In this document: in pieces, positions 27,167 through 35,925 of the stretch | How the letters are laid out: each line of letters starts with the position of its first letter | Position numbering within the stretch: position 1 is the first letter of the stretch | Source of the DNA: Pontibacter korlensis | Lineage (GTDB): Bacteria > Bacteroidota > Bacteroidia > Cytophagales > Hymenobacteraceae | DNA length: 64,000 nt | Direction of reading: 5' to 3' | NCBI RefSeq assembly: GCF_000973725.1 | Contig: NZ_CP009621.1 | Span: forward strand, 5,015,001 to 5,079,000 | The notes under the pieces: generated by a model | What the model was told of the DNA's origin: nothing | Databases searched by the model: none | The model's input: the letters and a program-made list of their open reading frames with translations, nothing else | Position numbers and translations under genes: made by a program

Positions 27167-28378
27167 ATGAAAAATTTACTCTGCCAGAATGTGGGAGTTG
27201 ATGTGAGCAAAGACTCCCTGGAGGTGACCTTCTCCACCCTGGAGATGGACCGGCGGGTGAAGGTAAAAGCCACCCGCAAGTTTGCCAACACCCCAGCTGG
27301 GTTTAAACAGCTGCAGCGCTGGCTGGAGAGCAAGCGCGCAGCACAAGTAGAGCTGCGCCTGCTGATGGAAGCCACCGGCGTGTACTACGAGCAGCTGGCC
27401 TGGTTTCTCTTCCAGCAGGGCTACCAGGTCTCGGTCGTATTGCCCACCAAGGCCAAGCGCTACCTGCAGGCCCTGGGCCACAGGAGCAAGAACGACAAGA
27501 TCGACGCCAGAGGCCTGGCCCAAATGGGCCTGGAACAGCTCCTGGAGCTCTGGCAGCCCCTCTCGCCCAACATCTACCAGCTGCGGCTGCTTACCCGCCA
27601 GCTGGAGGAGTTTACCAATCAGCGCACCGTGTGCCTTAACCAGCTCCATGCCCTGCACCATGGTGCGCTGGTGGTCAAACAGGTGGAGCGAAACCTTCAA
27701 AAGATGGTCCGAGTGCTCGAAAACAGCCTCCAGGAGCTGGAAGAGGCTATTGGGGAGCTGCTCTACCAGGACCCGCTGCTGGCCGAGCGGGTAGACAAGA
27801 TGCTCTCCATCAAAGGCGTGGGCCTCAAGACGGTGGCCGTGCTGCTGGCTGAGACCAACGGCTTTGCCACCTTCGAGCGGCAGGGGCAGCTGGTCAGCTA
27901 CGCCGGCTATGACGTGGTGGAGCACCAGTCGGGCCTGCGCGCGGGCAGAACCCGTATCTCTAAGAAGGGCAATGCCCACATCCGGCGGGCCATGCACATG
28001 CCGGCCCTGAGCGCGGTGCGCTTCCAGGAGCCCCGGTTTGTGGCTCTCTACGAACGGCTCGTGAAAAGGGGCAAGACCAAGATGCAGGCCTATGTGGCCG
28101 TACAGCGCAAGCTGCTGGTGCTGCTCTGGACGCTGTGGCGCAAGAATGAAGCCTATGATCCACGTTATGGGCAGCAGCCAGCGGAACCCAAAAATAACAT
28201 CCAAATCCAGGAGGCCGGAGCCTCTCTTTCAGGTGTCAGCGCAGCTGACAAAGACGCAATAACGCAGGAAACGCAGCCAGAAACAGCAGAAAAAGAAATA
28301 GCCCCAGCTCAGGCCAGGGCTACGCAAGATGAACTTCCAGTACCAGTCGGCCCGGGAGCTCTCTTTCAGGTAGAGTGA
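27167..28378 (+). CDS. IS110-family recombinase (DEDD transposase)
   Basis: 403 residues, apparently intact. The RuvC-like N-terminal domain has Asp 12 (GVDVSKD), Glu 68 (LLMEATGVYYE), Asp 110 and Asp 113 (KNDKIDARGLAQ). The C-terminal Tnp domain has IKGVGLKTVAVLLAE, SYAGYDVVEHQSGLRAG with the presumed catalytic Ser near 255, and ISKKGNAHIRRAM. Such enzymes act with a bridge RNA encoded in the element's left non-coding end. The last 50 residues (Gln/Ala/Glu-rich) go beyond the usual fold. GC content is clearly higher than in neighbouring genes, a sign of a recent arrival. Confidence 0.95.
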   Translation: MKNLLCQNVGVDVSKDSLEVTFSTLEMDRRVKVKATRKFANTPAGFKQLQRWLESKRAAQVELRLLMEATGVYYEQLAWFLFQQGYQVSVVLPTKAKRYLQALGHRSKNDKIDARGLAQMGLEQLLELWQPLSPNIYQLRLLTRQLEEFTNQRTVCLNQLHALHHGALVVKQVERNLQKMVRVLENSLQELEEAIGELLYQDPLLAERVDKMLSIKGVGLKTVAVLLAETNGFATFERQGQLVSYAGYDVVEHQSGLRAGRTRISKKGNAHIRRAMHMPALSAVRFQEPRFVALYERLVKRGKTKMQAYVAVQRKLLVLLWTLWRKNEAYDPRYGQQPAEPKNNIQIQEAGASLSGVSAADKDAITQETQPETAEKEIAPAQARATQDELPVPVGPGALFQVE

Positions 28379-29267
28379 AGATAAGAAACAAATAAGAAAA
28401 ATGCAACCAAAATCCTTGACTTTGAAGACAGTACCTTGGGAGATATACAGTCGCAGTAGCGAGGTAGCCCAAGAATCCCACCTGCTTTAGCGGTGGGAAT
28501 GTCAATCAGCCTTTTAGGTACAGCCTCCTTAGCTCAGACATCACAGGGAACCGTTGTTGTATCAGGAGGACTTTCACTAAATACATTTAAGTCGGAAACT
28601 ACAGAGAGCGATACCCTCAGCCATCAAGCCAGTGGAACTGCGTTCAGGATAGGACCAAGTGTTGGCTTTATGCTTGGTAACAACTTCGAGCTTGGTGCTG
28701 CTTTAGGCTACTCCCACTCAACAACAACGAACAAAAACTTTAACCGGGAAGGAGATAGTAACGAAACAAAAGAAAGATCGAAGGCCTTCAGTATTAGCCC
28801 TTATCTAAAAAAGTACTTCATGCTTTCTGAGCAATTTGCTCTCACCGGACAGTTCTCTGCTGCACTGAGCATCCACAAAAGACAGTTTAACGCTGACTCT
28901 AAGCTGCCAAGCACTTTCTTCCATGCAGCGCTAGCCCCGGGAATAACTTATTTCCCCTCTGAAAAACTTGGTGTAAGCGCCAGCCTTGGAGGGTTAAGAT
29001 ACGAGCAGACGTCAAAGAAAATGGAAGCGGGTGGTACTCCTATAAAAACACTCTCCGGTTTTATAGTAAGTTTTGAGGATGCGCTTTATTTCAGCTTGAG
29101 CTATTATATCAACCGCTAACACAAACATCATTTGCTTTTTATCCTGTACTCCTACGATCTGCTTCTCCAGGCGATGAAGTTGGAATGTTTTTAAACAAAC
29201 TATCCCTCACAGATGATCTGGTACTTTTTCCCAAGTATAAAATCTTAAATTCCTAAAGAAGACAAAC

Positions 29268-29945
29268 ATGAAGAAATTATTCTTTGCTGCTGTATTTGCA
29301 TGTTTTAGTTCCGCTGCTTTTGCTCAAACATCACAGGGCACCATTGTGGCCTCCGGCTCCCTAGGCTACCAGAACATTACGCATAAAAGCGATGCTGACA
29401 CGGATAAGGCTGGTAACAAATCCTTTACTATAGCTCCCAGCATCGGTTACATGCTGAGAGATGGCTTGGAAGCCGGCATTTCTACAGATTACACTTCATC
29501 AAGTGGTGAGTCTAATTTTTACTCAATAATGCCAGATGGCAGTCGTGAATTACTTTCTTCTAGAGAGACCTCAGACCGTTGCTTTGCAATAGGGCCATAC
29601 CTAAGGAAGTACTTCTCTGTTTCAGAAAAAATAGTATTCACAGGTCAGGCTTATATAAACTATATTTCAACTGAACACGACTCCCATTCAGATTACGACA
29701 ATGGTAGTTCAAGATCAAGCAATACGTCCACAGGCTTTGGTATAGGTGTAAAACCTGGAATAACGTTCTTCCCGACCCCCGAAATAGGTTTAAGCGCAGG
29801 CTTCGGAAACCTAGGTTATACGCGCAGCACCTCAACATCCGAGTTAGCATATTTTGAAGACTACAAATCAACCTCCTCAGATTTTGGCCTTAACCTGAGT
29901 GGCAGCACCCTTTCCTTTGGCTTGGGCTACTTCATCAGCCGCTAA
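29268..29945 (+). CDS. Outer-membrane beta-barrel protein, intact paralog of the split gene
   Basis: 225 residues with a Sec signal peptide (cleavage at AFA-QT). The mature start TSQGTIVASGSLGY parallels TSQGTVVVSGGLSL of the interrupted upstream gene, and both share APSIGYML/GPSVGFML, ISPYLKKYF/IGPYLRKYF and end in YYINR/YFISR. It is an OMP_b-brl-type barrel of about eight strands with acidic, Ser-rich loops. The pair is a tandem duplication; this copy may cover the function lost upstream. Confidence 0.88.
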   Translation: MKKLFFAAVFACFSSAAFAQTSQGTIVASGSLGYQNITHKSDADTDKAGNKSFTIAPSIGYMLRDGLEAGISTDYTSSSGESNFYSIMPDGSRELLSSRETSDRCFAIGPYLRKYFSVSEKIVFTGQAYINYISTEHDSHSDYDNGSSRSSNTSTGFGIGVKPGITFFPTPEIGLSAGFGNLGYTRSTSTSELAYFEDYKSTSSDFGLNLSGSTLSFGLGYFISR

Positions 29946-29962
29946 GCAAGTATAACAGCTAC

Positions 29963-30003
29963 AAAAAAGGCCTGCGCAAACTATACTTGCGCAGGCCTTT
30001 TTT
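29963..30003. terminator. Bidirectional terminator
   Basis: 17-bp perfect stem AAAAAAGGCCTGCGCAA/TTGCGCAGGCCTTTTTT, between the barrel gene and the convergent LutA-like gene. Confidence 0.95.
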
Positions 30004-30027
30004 GTATTTCCTAAGTATGATTGATAC

Positions 30028-30768
30028 TTACCAGCCACTGGCCAGTACATCGGCAATGTGCATGGTCTTGATTGGCTTGTTCTGCTTTTTGATATAGGCC
30101 TCCAGGTGCATCAGACAGCTACTATCGGTTGATACGATGTAATCAGCGCCAGTGGCAATGGCATTGTCTACCTTCTGCTCAGCCATAGCAGTAGATATAG
30201 CCTCAAATTTCACGGCAAATGTACCGCCGAAACCGCAGCATGTCTCGCTGTCTTCCATCTCCACTAACTCAAGCCCCCGCACGTTGCCAAGCAAAGCGCG
30301 TGGCCCCTCCTTGATACCACACTCACGCAGGGCGCTGCAAGAATCGTGGTAAGTATATCTTCCCGCTAATGAGGCTCCGTCAATACGCGTAATACCCATA
30401 ACGTCGGTCAGAAACTCAGTCAGCTCGTACACCTTCTTCTGCATAGCCCTGTACTTTACCAGCTTCGACGACTTCACGAAGATGTCCTGGTAAGCATTAC
30501 GCACCATGCCCACACAAGAGGCCGATGGAGCCACAATATAATGGGAGGTCTCGTTAGAAAAGTCGTCCAGAAATTTATCGGCTACTTCGCGTGCCTCGTT
30601 GAAGAAGCCAGCGTTAAAGGCAGGTTGCCCGCAACAGGTCTGGTTAGGATTGTAGCGTACCTCGCAACCCACCTTCTCCAGCACCTTTACCATGTTCATG
30701 GCCGTGTCGGGGAACAGCTGGTCCACAAAGCACGGCACAAAAATATCTACTATTGTTCTACTTGCCAT
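30028..30768 (-). CDS. LutA/LldE-family Fe-S oxidoreductase subunit
   Basis: 246 residues with two cysteine-rich CCG domains: FVPCFVDQLFP then TCCGQPAFNAG, and HDSCSALRECG then TCCGFGGTFAVK. This is the heterodisulfide-reductase-like subunit of the LutABC lactate oxidation complex. LutB and LutC are not next to it; instead it follows the HMG-CoA lyase gene after three bases. It may serve lactate oxidation with distant lutBC or another 2-hydroxy acid. Likely co-transcribed with the lyase. Confidence 0.9.
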   Translation of the reverse strand: MASRTIVDIFVPCFVDQLFPDTAMNMVKVLEKVGCEVRYNPNQTCCGQPAFNAGFFNEAREVADKFLDDFSNETSHYIVAPSASCVGMVRNAYQDIFVKSSKLVKYRAMQKKVYELTEFLTDVMGITRIDGASLAGRYTYHDSCSALRECGIKEGPRALLGNVRGLELVEMEDSETCCGFGGTFAVKFEAISTAMAEQKVDNAIATGADYIVSTDSSCLMHLEAYIKKQNKPIKTMHIADVLASGW

Positions 30769-30771
30769 AAA

Positions 30772-31617
30772 CTATAAAAACACAGCACCTGACTCAGCCA
30801 TTGCGGTCTGCAGGGCGGCTTTGTTGAGGTTCAAATTTAAGCCATTATTTTCGAAGAAGCTTACCAAATTTTCGGTAGGCATATTCCCCACCAGCTCGTC
30901 CTTGGCCATTGGGCAGCCTCCATAACCACGCAATGCCCCATCAAAGCGGCGGCAACCAGCCTGGTAAGCTGCTTTCACTTTCTCCTCCCAGGTAAGCGGT
31001 GTTGTATGTAAGTGGGCTCCAAACTCTATATGCTCGAAAGCAGGAATCAGGTGGCTAAACAGGTAGGTGATGTTTTCAGGCGTGGCTACCCCGATGGTGT
31101 CTGATAATGAAACGATCTTAACCTGCAGCTTATCCAGCTCGTGCACAAATTTAATTACTGTCTCTACATCCCATGGGTCGCCGTACGGGTTGCCAAAGCC
31201 CATCGATATATAAGTTACAAGCGTTTTGTTATGCTTTAAGCAGATGTTCTGTATTTCCTCCAGCTGCTGCATAGCCTCGGCTATGCTTTTATTAGTATTG
31301 CGTTGCTGAAAGGTCTCTGACACCGACAAGGGAAAGCCCAGATACTCTATCGGCTTATGCTGCGCGGCATCTTCTGCACCCCGGGTGTTTGCAATGATGG
31401 CAAGTAGCTTTGAGGCAGTTTGCTCCAGCTCTAGCTTCTCAAGCACCTCTGCAGTATCGCGCATCTGCGGTATGGCCTTCGGCGATACAAAACTTCCAAA
31501 GTCTATTGTGTCAAAACCAACCTTAAGAAGCTGATTTATATACTTTACCTTGACTTGAGTTGGTATGAACGCTTTCATTCCCTGCATCGCATCGCGAGGG
31601 CACTCTATTATTTTCAT
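30772..31617 (-). CDS. Hydroxymethylglutaryl-CoA lyase
   Basis: 281 residues, HMGL TIM barrel. It begins with IIECPRDAMQGM (metal/substrate Arg-Asp pair), has GAHLHTTPLTW for the metal His pair, and the family signature GYGGCPMAKDELVGNMPTE carrying the catalytic Cys. It cleaves HMG-CoA to acetoacetate and acetyl-CoA, the last step of leucine breakdown. First gene of a two-gene operon with the LutA-like protein. A near-consensus -7 box (TACCTTTA on the minus strand, 31652-31645) lies 28 bases upstream. Confidence 0.92.
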   Translation of the reverse strand: MKIIECPRDAMQGMKAFIPTQVKVKYINQLLKVGFDTIDFGSFVSPKAIPQMRDTAEVLEKLELEQTASKLLAIIANTRGAEDAAQHKPIEYLGFPLSVSETFQQRNTNKSIAEAMQQLEEIQNICLKHNKTLVTYISMGFGNPYGDPWDVETVIKFVHELDKLQVKIVSLSDTIGVATPENITYLFSHLIPAFEHIEFGAHLHTTPLTWEEKVKAAYQAGCRRFDGALRGYGGCPMAKDELVGNMPTENLVSFFENNGLNLNLNKAALQTAMAESGAVFL

Positions 31618-32046
31618 AGTGTACTTCTAAAGTGATGGGCAGTCTAAAGGTACAGTTATACTGTAAGTAAAAAAAGCTGTTTTGATATTCCTAAATCAAC
31701 AAGATCTCAGCACACAAAGTATAAAACTCAGCATCCGAAGCAACAGTACACGCCGTGCTGGTATACTTTCTGGCTTAGCCAAACAAGGGAAACTGTAAAG
31801 CAGCAACAACTTCTTCCTGGTCATTTTACCTGGCCAATTAACCGATGAAGGCAGCAGCGGGTTATATTCTTTCAGGCCCCTTTCTTAAAAACTTATTCTA
31901 CAGGCTGTATATGGTTTTTCACTAACCTTAGCTCTCAGCAAAATCGTAATATAGATTTTCTTCGTATATATTATACTGAACTTCAGGCGCTCGCTCGGCT
32001 GCTCAGGCTGTTCAGGTTAAGCATCGTTCCCTTAAACCTTATAGCT
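31618..32046. other. Intergenic region between divergent HMG-CoA lyase and ALDH genes
   Basis: 429 bases; apart from the box noted for the lyase there is no gene, tRNA or strong hairpin that I can support. Confidence 0.4.
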
Positions 32047-33474
32047 ATGCCTAGCACCTCTACTACACCGACAGCGCCCGCAGTTACTGAGACAGCAGAA
32101 CAAAGGATTGGGGAACTGCTGGCAAAGCAACGAAACTTCTTTCATCGTGGCTATACATTGGATATCCACTTTCGCAAAGAGCAGCTAAAAAGGCTGCAGC
32201 ACGCCATAGAGCAGCATGAGCAAGAGCTTCTGGATGCCATGTACACCGACTTTCATAAACCACAGACAGAGGCCTATGCTACTGAGGTAGGTTTTGTGGA
32301 GCTGGAGCTGAAGCTAACTCTAAAAAACCTCATCAAGTGGACCAAACCACAACGTGTTAAAGAGACTCTTCTAAACTTTCCCTCCCGCAGCTACATTCAC
32401 TTTGACCCGTACGGTGTCGCCTTGATCATTGGTCCCTGGAACTACCCTTTTCAGTTACTCCTTAACCCGCTTATAGGTGCTATGGCAGCCGGTAACTGTG
32501 CCATTGTAAAGCCCTCAGAACTTACCCCCACTACCTCAGCGGTGGTGGCTAAAATGATACAGGAGCATTTCAACGATGCCTATATAGCTACAGTACAGGG
32601 AGGCGTGGAAACCACACAGCATCTGCTGAAACAGCGCTTCGACTACATCTTTTTTACTGGGAGTACGCAGGTTGGTAAAATTGTAATGAAGGCTGCAGCA
32701 GAGCACCTTACCCCGGTAACACTGGAGCTTGGCGGGAAAAGCCCTGCCATCGTTGCTGAGGATGCTGACTTAAGCCTTGCTGCCCGACGCATTGCCTGGG
32801 GTAAATTCCTGAATGCAGGCCAGACTTGTGTGGCGCCAGACTACCTGCTCGTTCATGAGCAGGTCAAGGAAGAGTTAATTCAGCTGCTCAGTCACTATAT
32901 CGAGAGTTTTTATGGGGAGGACCCCATGCAAAGCCCAGATTATGCCCGAATTGTAAATGAGAGGCACTTTAAGCGCTTGTCTGGTTATTTAAAAGACGGT
33001 GTAATACGAGCCGGAGGAACGACCGATCTTACCCAGCGCTATATTGCACCAACCATACTGGACCAGGTAACGTGGCAACACTCTGTTATGCAGGAGGAGA
33101 TCTTTGGCCCTATACTTCCAGTACTTACCGTAGGCAGCCTGGAGGAAGCCATACACATGGTGCGACAGCATGAAAAACCGCTAGCCTTGTACTTTTTCTC
33201 TTCAAACTCTCAGAAGCAGGACCTGGTGCTAAAGCATACATACTTCGGAGGAGGCTGCATCAATGATACCATATCGCATCTGGTTAACCCAAACCTGCCC
33301 TTCGGAGGAGTAGGGCAAAGCGGTATGGGAAGCTACCACGGCCAGAGCAGCTTTGACCTGTTTTCGCAACAGAAAAGCGTACTTCACCGCGGCACGTGGG
33401 TAGACCTGCCCATGCGCTACCCCCCGTATGGCGATAAACTGCCTATGCTGCGCAAGCTCTTTAGATGGCTATAG
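32047..33474 (+). CDS. Aldehyde dehydrogenase, class-3-like
   Basis: 475 residues of the ALDH superfamily. GPWNYPFQLLLNPLIGA near the cofactor site, FFTGSTQVGK, general base Glu 227 in LELGGKSPAIV and nucleophile Cys 261 in NAGQTCVAPDY, then EIFGPILPV and LPFGGVGQSGMGSYHG. The short form and motifs match fatty/aromatic aldehyde dehydrogenases (ALDH3). A C-terminal hydrophobic anchor is not evident. Oxidises aldehydes to acids with NAD(P)+; exact substrate unknown. Confidence 0.95.
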   Translation: MPSTSTTPTAPAVTETAEQRIGELLAKQRNFFHRGYTLDIHFRKEQLKRLQHAIEQHEQELLDAMYTDFHKPQTEAYATEVGFVELELKLTLKNLIKWTKPQRVKETLLNFPSRSYIHFDPYGVALIIGPWNYPFQLLLNPLIGAMAAGNCAIVKPSELTPTTSAVVAKMIQEHFNDAYIATVQGGVETTQHLLKQRFDYIFFTGSTQVGKIVMKAAAEHLTPVTLELGGKSPAIVAEDADLSLAARRIAWGKFLNAGQTCVAPDYLLVHEQVKEELIQLLSHYIESFYGEDPMQSPDYARIVNERHFKRLSGYLKDGVIRAGGTTDLTQRYIAPTILDQVTWQHSVMQEEIFGPILPVLTVGSLEEAIHMVRQHEKPLALYFFSSNSQKQDLVLKHTYFGGGCINDTISHLVNPNLPFGGVGQSGMGSYHGQSSFDLFSQQKSVLHRGTWVDLPMRYPPYGDKLPMLRKLFRWL

Positions 33475-33550
33475 CCTTGCCACTCATTTCCTAACCTACC
33501 GGTGTCTCTAAACGTTTCAGAAAGTGGTGAGATCATATGTACGCTGAACC

Positions 33551-33910
33551 ATGGAAAACCTCATTGAGTATTTGGATGAGTCACTTGTGCCCCTCGAGGA
33601 GAAGGTAAAAGAGTATCTAAACCTGGAGAAAGACATCAGGAAGCTAGAAGTGGATATTCTCACCAAACAAAAAGGAAAACCTCTGGCACAAATAAGCGAG
33701 GAAAAAGCGTCAGATGAAGACCTGGAGCAGCTAAATAAGATGCTTCTGCGCCTGAACGAATTGCGCCAGGAGGTTGTGCTAATGCTGCCTGAGAAAAACA
33801 AGTTTATCGAGGTGAACCTGGGCTATGGCCCCAGCATGGTCGGTTATTTTACTATTGATCATGAGACACACCAGCCCTTGCCTGAGCCTGTGCTGCGGGT
33901 AGTTCATTAA
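33551..33910 (+). CDS. Hypothetical protein with N-terminal coiled coil
   Basis: 119 residues, soluble. Residues 1-80 are strongly charged with a heptad-like pattern (EEKVKEYLNLEKDIRKLEVD), followed by a short globular end (FIEVNLGYGPSMVGYFT). No family recognised. It lies 76 bases after the ALDH gene in the same direction and could be co-transcribed with it. Confidence 0.7.
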   Translation: MENLIEYLDESLVPLEEKVKEYLNLEKDIRKLEVDILTKQKGKPLAQISEEKASDEDLEQLNKMLLRLNELRQEVVLMLPEKNKFIEVNLGYGPSMVGYFTIDHETHQPLPEPVLRVVH

Positions 33911-33974
33911 TTAAAAAAAAATAGCAACACATTAAAACATATCACTAACTTAGCTCTAAAACCAGTAACTGTTA

Positions 33975-35024
33975 ATGGGTTTACTCCTTCTATACTTAGC
34001 CATTGCCCTATTTTTCTCCTTTTTGTGCTCTCTGCTTGAGGCATCTTTACTTAGCATCACACCTTCCCATGTTAGCATAGTAAATAAGGAAAGCCCTTCA
34101 CTTGGCGAAGACCTAAAGCAATTTAAAGATAACATCGACAGGCCTCTGGCAGCTATTCTTACCCTCAACACCTTTGCCCACACCATTGGCGCTGCCGGAG
34201 TGGGTGCACAGGCACAGCTAATTTGGGGGGATGAGTACCTTACCGTTGTATCTGTGGTGCTGACGGTAGTGATACTTATATTTACGGAGATCATTCCTAA
34301 AACCCTTGGTGCAAACTATTGGAAGCAGCTTACGCCATTTACTGTACGTACGCTTAAGGTGTTGATCTACTCCCCTATGTATCCTATCATTATCCTCTCC
34401 CAGTTTATTACGAAGAGACTTAAAACAGAAAAAGGGCGTAGTGTCCTGAGCCGTGCAGACTTTACAGCTATGGCAGAAATGGGAATCAAGGAGGGTATAT
34501 TCAAAAAGGGGGAGTCGCAGATTATTCAGAACATCCTGCGGTTCAACAGCATTCTGGTGCGCCACATCATGACGCCCCGAACTGTGATTGTAAGCGCTCA
34601 GGAAGACATGACTATGGCAGACTTCTTCCGCGATTTTCCGGATCTGCGCTTTTCCCGCATCCCTATTTATTCCACCAACCTAGACGATGTACAAGGCTTC
34701 ATACTTAAAGAGGAGGTACTTTATAAGATCATCAACAACCAAGGTCACTTACCTCTTAAGTCTGTCATGCGGAAGATACAGGTAGTGCCCGAGCACATGC
34801 CTATACCTACACTTTTTAACAGGCTGCTAGAGCAACAGGATCAAATTGCGCTGGTAGTAGACGAGTACGGTGGCACCGCAGGCCTAATCAGTATGGAGGA
34901 CATAATAGAGACACTGCTGGGTATGGAAATTTTGGACGAGTTGGACCAGGTGGCCGACCTGCAGAAGTGGGCACGCCAAAACTGGGAAAAGCGAGCCCGC
35001 CGTTTAGGCTATACACCAGAGTAA
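33975..35024 (+). CDS. CNNM/CBS-domain membrane protein (hemolysin C/CorB-like)
   Basis: 349 residues. A CNNM transmembrane domain (about four helices, with TLNTFAHTIGAAGVG and FTEIIPKTLGANYW), then two CBS domains starting at VRHIMTPRTVIVS and ending in ALVVDEYGGTAGLISMEDIIETLLG. The usual C-terminal CorC_HlyC domain is absent; a short charged tail replaces it. Members are linked to Mg2+/Co2+ transport; the hemolysin name is historical. Confidence 0.9.
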   Translation: MGLLLLYLAIALFFSFLCSLLEASLLSITPSHVSIVNKESPSLGEDLKQFKDNIDRPLAAILTLNTFAHTIGAAGVGAQAQLIWGDEYLTVVSVVLTVVILIFTEIIPKTLGANYWKQLTPFTVRTLKVLIYSPMYPIIILSQFITKRLKTEKGRSVLSRADFTAMAEMGIKEGIFKKGESQIIQNILRFNSILVRHIMTPRTVIVSAQEDMTMADFFRDFPDLRFSRIPIYSTNLDDVQGFILKEEVLYKIINNQGHLPLKSVMRKIQVVPEHMPIPTLFNRLLEQQDQIALVVDEYGGTAGLISMEDIIETLLGMEILDELDQVADLQKWARQNWEKRARRLGYTPE

Positions 35025-35171
35025 TCAGTAACTACCACGGCAGGTGCTTTACTAGCAGTTCTTAATGCTTTGATTTGTATAGTCCCATAGATGAAGTAAG
35101 ATTAAACAGTACAGAGCTAGCAATAGCCTATAAAGTATAGCCCAACCCACTATAAAGTATACTTTATGAAC

Positions 35172-35609
35172 TTAAACCCCAATATCCTCATTCCACAGGG
35201 TAGGCTTTTCCTGTATAAACCTCTGCATTAGTTCCACGCATTCCTGGCTATCAACCACCTCAACCTCTACCCCTCTTGAGCGAAGAAGCTCTTCCTCTCC
35301 CATAAAAGTACGGTTCTCACCTATGACAACTTTAGGTATGCCATATAGTAAAATGGTGCCTGAGCACATAGGGCATGGCGAAAGGGTTGTATAAAGCACA
35401 CACTCGCGGTAAACCGTTGCGGGCTGCCGGCCAGCGTTTTCCAGTGCGTCCATCTCTCCGTGAAGCACCACGCTTCCTTCCTGCACTCTCTTGTTATGCC
35501 CACGGCCAAGAATCTTATCCTTGTGCACCAGCACAGAGCCAATTGGTATGCCGCCTTCTTCGTACCCTGTTTTTGCTTCTTCCAGTGCTGCCTGTAAATA
35601 CTGATCCAT
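35172..35609 (-). CDS. Nucleoside/cytosine deaminase family (yeast Fcy1-like)
   Basis: 145 residues of the CDA fold. Zinc site: HGEMDALENAG (His and catalytic Glu) and SPCPMCSGTIL (two Cys). The stretch EEGGIPIGSVLVHKD and GRGHNKRVQEGS is typical of fungal-type cytosine deaminase homologs rather than TadA, suggesting cytosine or a related base as substrate. The frame is open to 35687, but ATG 35609 (MDQYLQAALEEAK) begins at the fold's first helix. Confidence 0.88.
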   Translation of the reverse strand: MDQYLQAALEEAKTGYEEGGIPIGSVLVHKDKILGRGHNKRVQEGSVVLHGEMDALENAGRQPATVYRECVLYTTLSPCPMCSGTILLYGIPKVVIGENRTFMGEEELLRSRGVEVEVVDSQECVELMQRFIQEKPTLWNEDIGV

Positions 35610-35893
35610 AAGTTTATGTGTTAGTTTTAGGTCTATAGTACTTGCTTTCGTGGCCTGTGGGTTCAATACCAGAGCCTTACTATACAAGATAAGCTATACC
35701 AGAGCCTGAGGCAATACAGCCGTGAAAATAAAATTTGTATATTCTAATAAAGATGCAAACTATAGCCTCTATAGTATAAAACTTAAAGCATTTGCCTTAG
35801 TATACTTCAATATCTTTTGTAGGCTATATTTTTTGGCCTTGTTTAGTGTTTTTAACAAGTTTTATATTTTTTTCCTGCCCTCTAAAATATGGT

Positions 35894-35901
35894 TAACTTT
35901 G
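35894..35901 (+). promoter_or_regulatory. Candidate -7 box for purC
   Basis: TAACTTTG, exact match to TAnnTTTG, 24 bases before ATG 35926. It favours 35926 over the upstream open frame beginning at 35722. Confidence 0.5.
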
Positions 35902-35925
35902 CTTGCCTATAACGATACTTACTTG

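Larger units (their letters stand above)
26915..28436 (+). mobile_element. IS110-family element nested in IS605 copy 2
   Basis: The uninterrupted sequence in copies 1 and 3 reads CAGCTTGGGAG; here it is split after CAGCT (26910-26914) and resumes with TGGGAG at 28437. CT therefore flanks both ends (26913-26914 and 28435-28436), the dinucleotide core seen for IS110 elements such as IS621. Left end begins CATATCTTTGGCAG, right end finishes GAAGACAGTACCT. No inverted repeats or larger target duplication. It holds a 250-nt non-coding left part and one recombinase gene. Confidence 0.92.
25275..28505 (+). mobile_element. IS200/IS605-type element, copy 2 (tnpA + tnpB), containing an IS110 insertion
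   Basis: Follows TTAC at 25271-25274 and ends in TCAA at 28502-28505. The left-end hairpin is perfect here (AAAGCCC 25290-25296 region with GGGCTTT), as is the right-end hairpin CCCACC/GGTGGG (28478-28497). This copy still has the tnpA region, unlike copies 1 and 3, but both its genes are frameshifted. An IS110-family element sits inside at 26915-28436, between codons of the tnpB 3' end. Confidence 0.92.
25247..29119 (+). pseudogene. Outer-membrane beta-barrel protein gene, split by nested IS elements
   Basis: Host gene made of 25247-25274 plus 28506-29119. Joined, it reads M-K-K-L-L-A-A-A-L-L-S-L-L-G-T-A-S-L-A-Q-T-S-Q-G-T and onward, a perfect signal peptide followed by an OMP barrel of about 190 residues; the whole product would be 213 residues. 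The intact neighbour at 29268 (MKKLFFAAVFACFSSAAFA-QTSQGT) is a paralog and confirms the reconstruction. In the present state the IS right end supplies an in-frame ATG at 28499 (MSISLLGTASLAQ), so a version with a shortened, lysine-free signal could still be made. Confidence 0.9.

Noticed and set aside
27176..28204. 342-codon open frame on the minus strand opposite the IS110 recombinase
   Set aside because: It is a shadow of the GC-rich recombinase gene; the translation is His/Leu/Gln-rich without family signal.
35722..35925. 68-residue N-terminal extension of purC
   Set aside because: Hydrophobic and AT-rich, not part of the family, and it crosses an exact -7 box just before ATG 35926.
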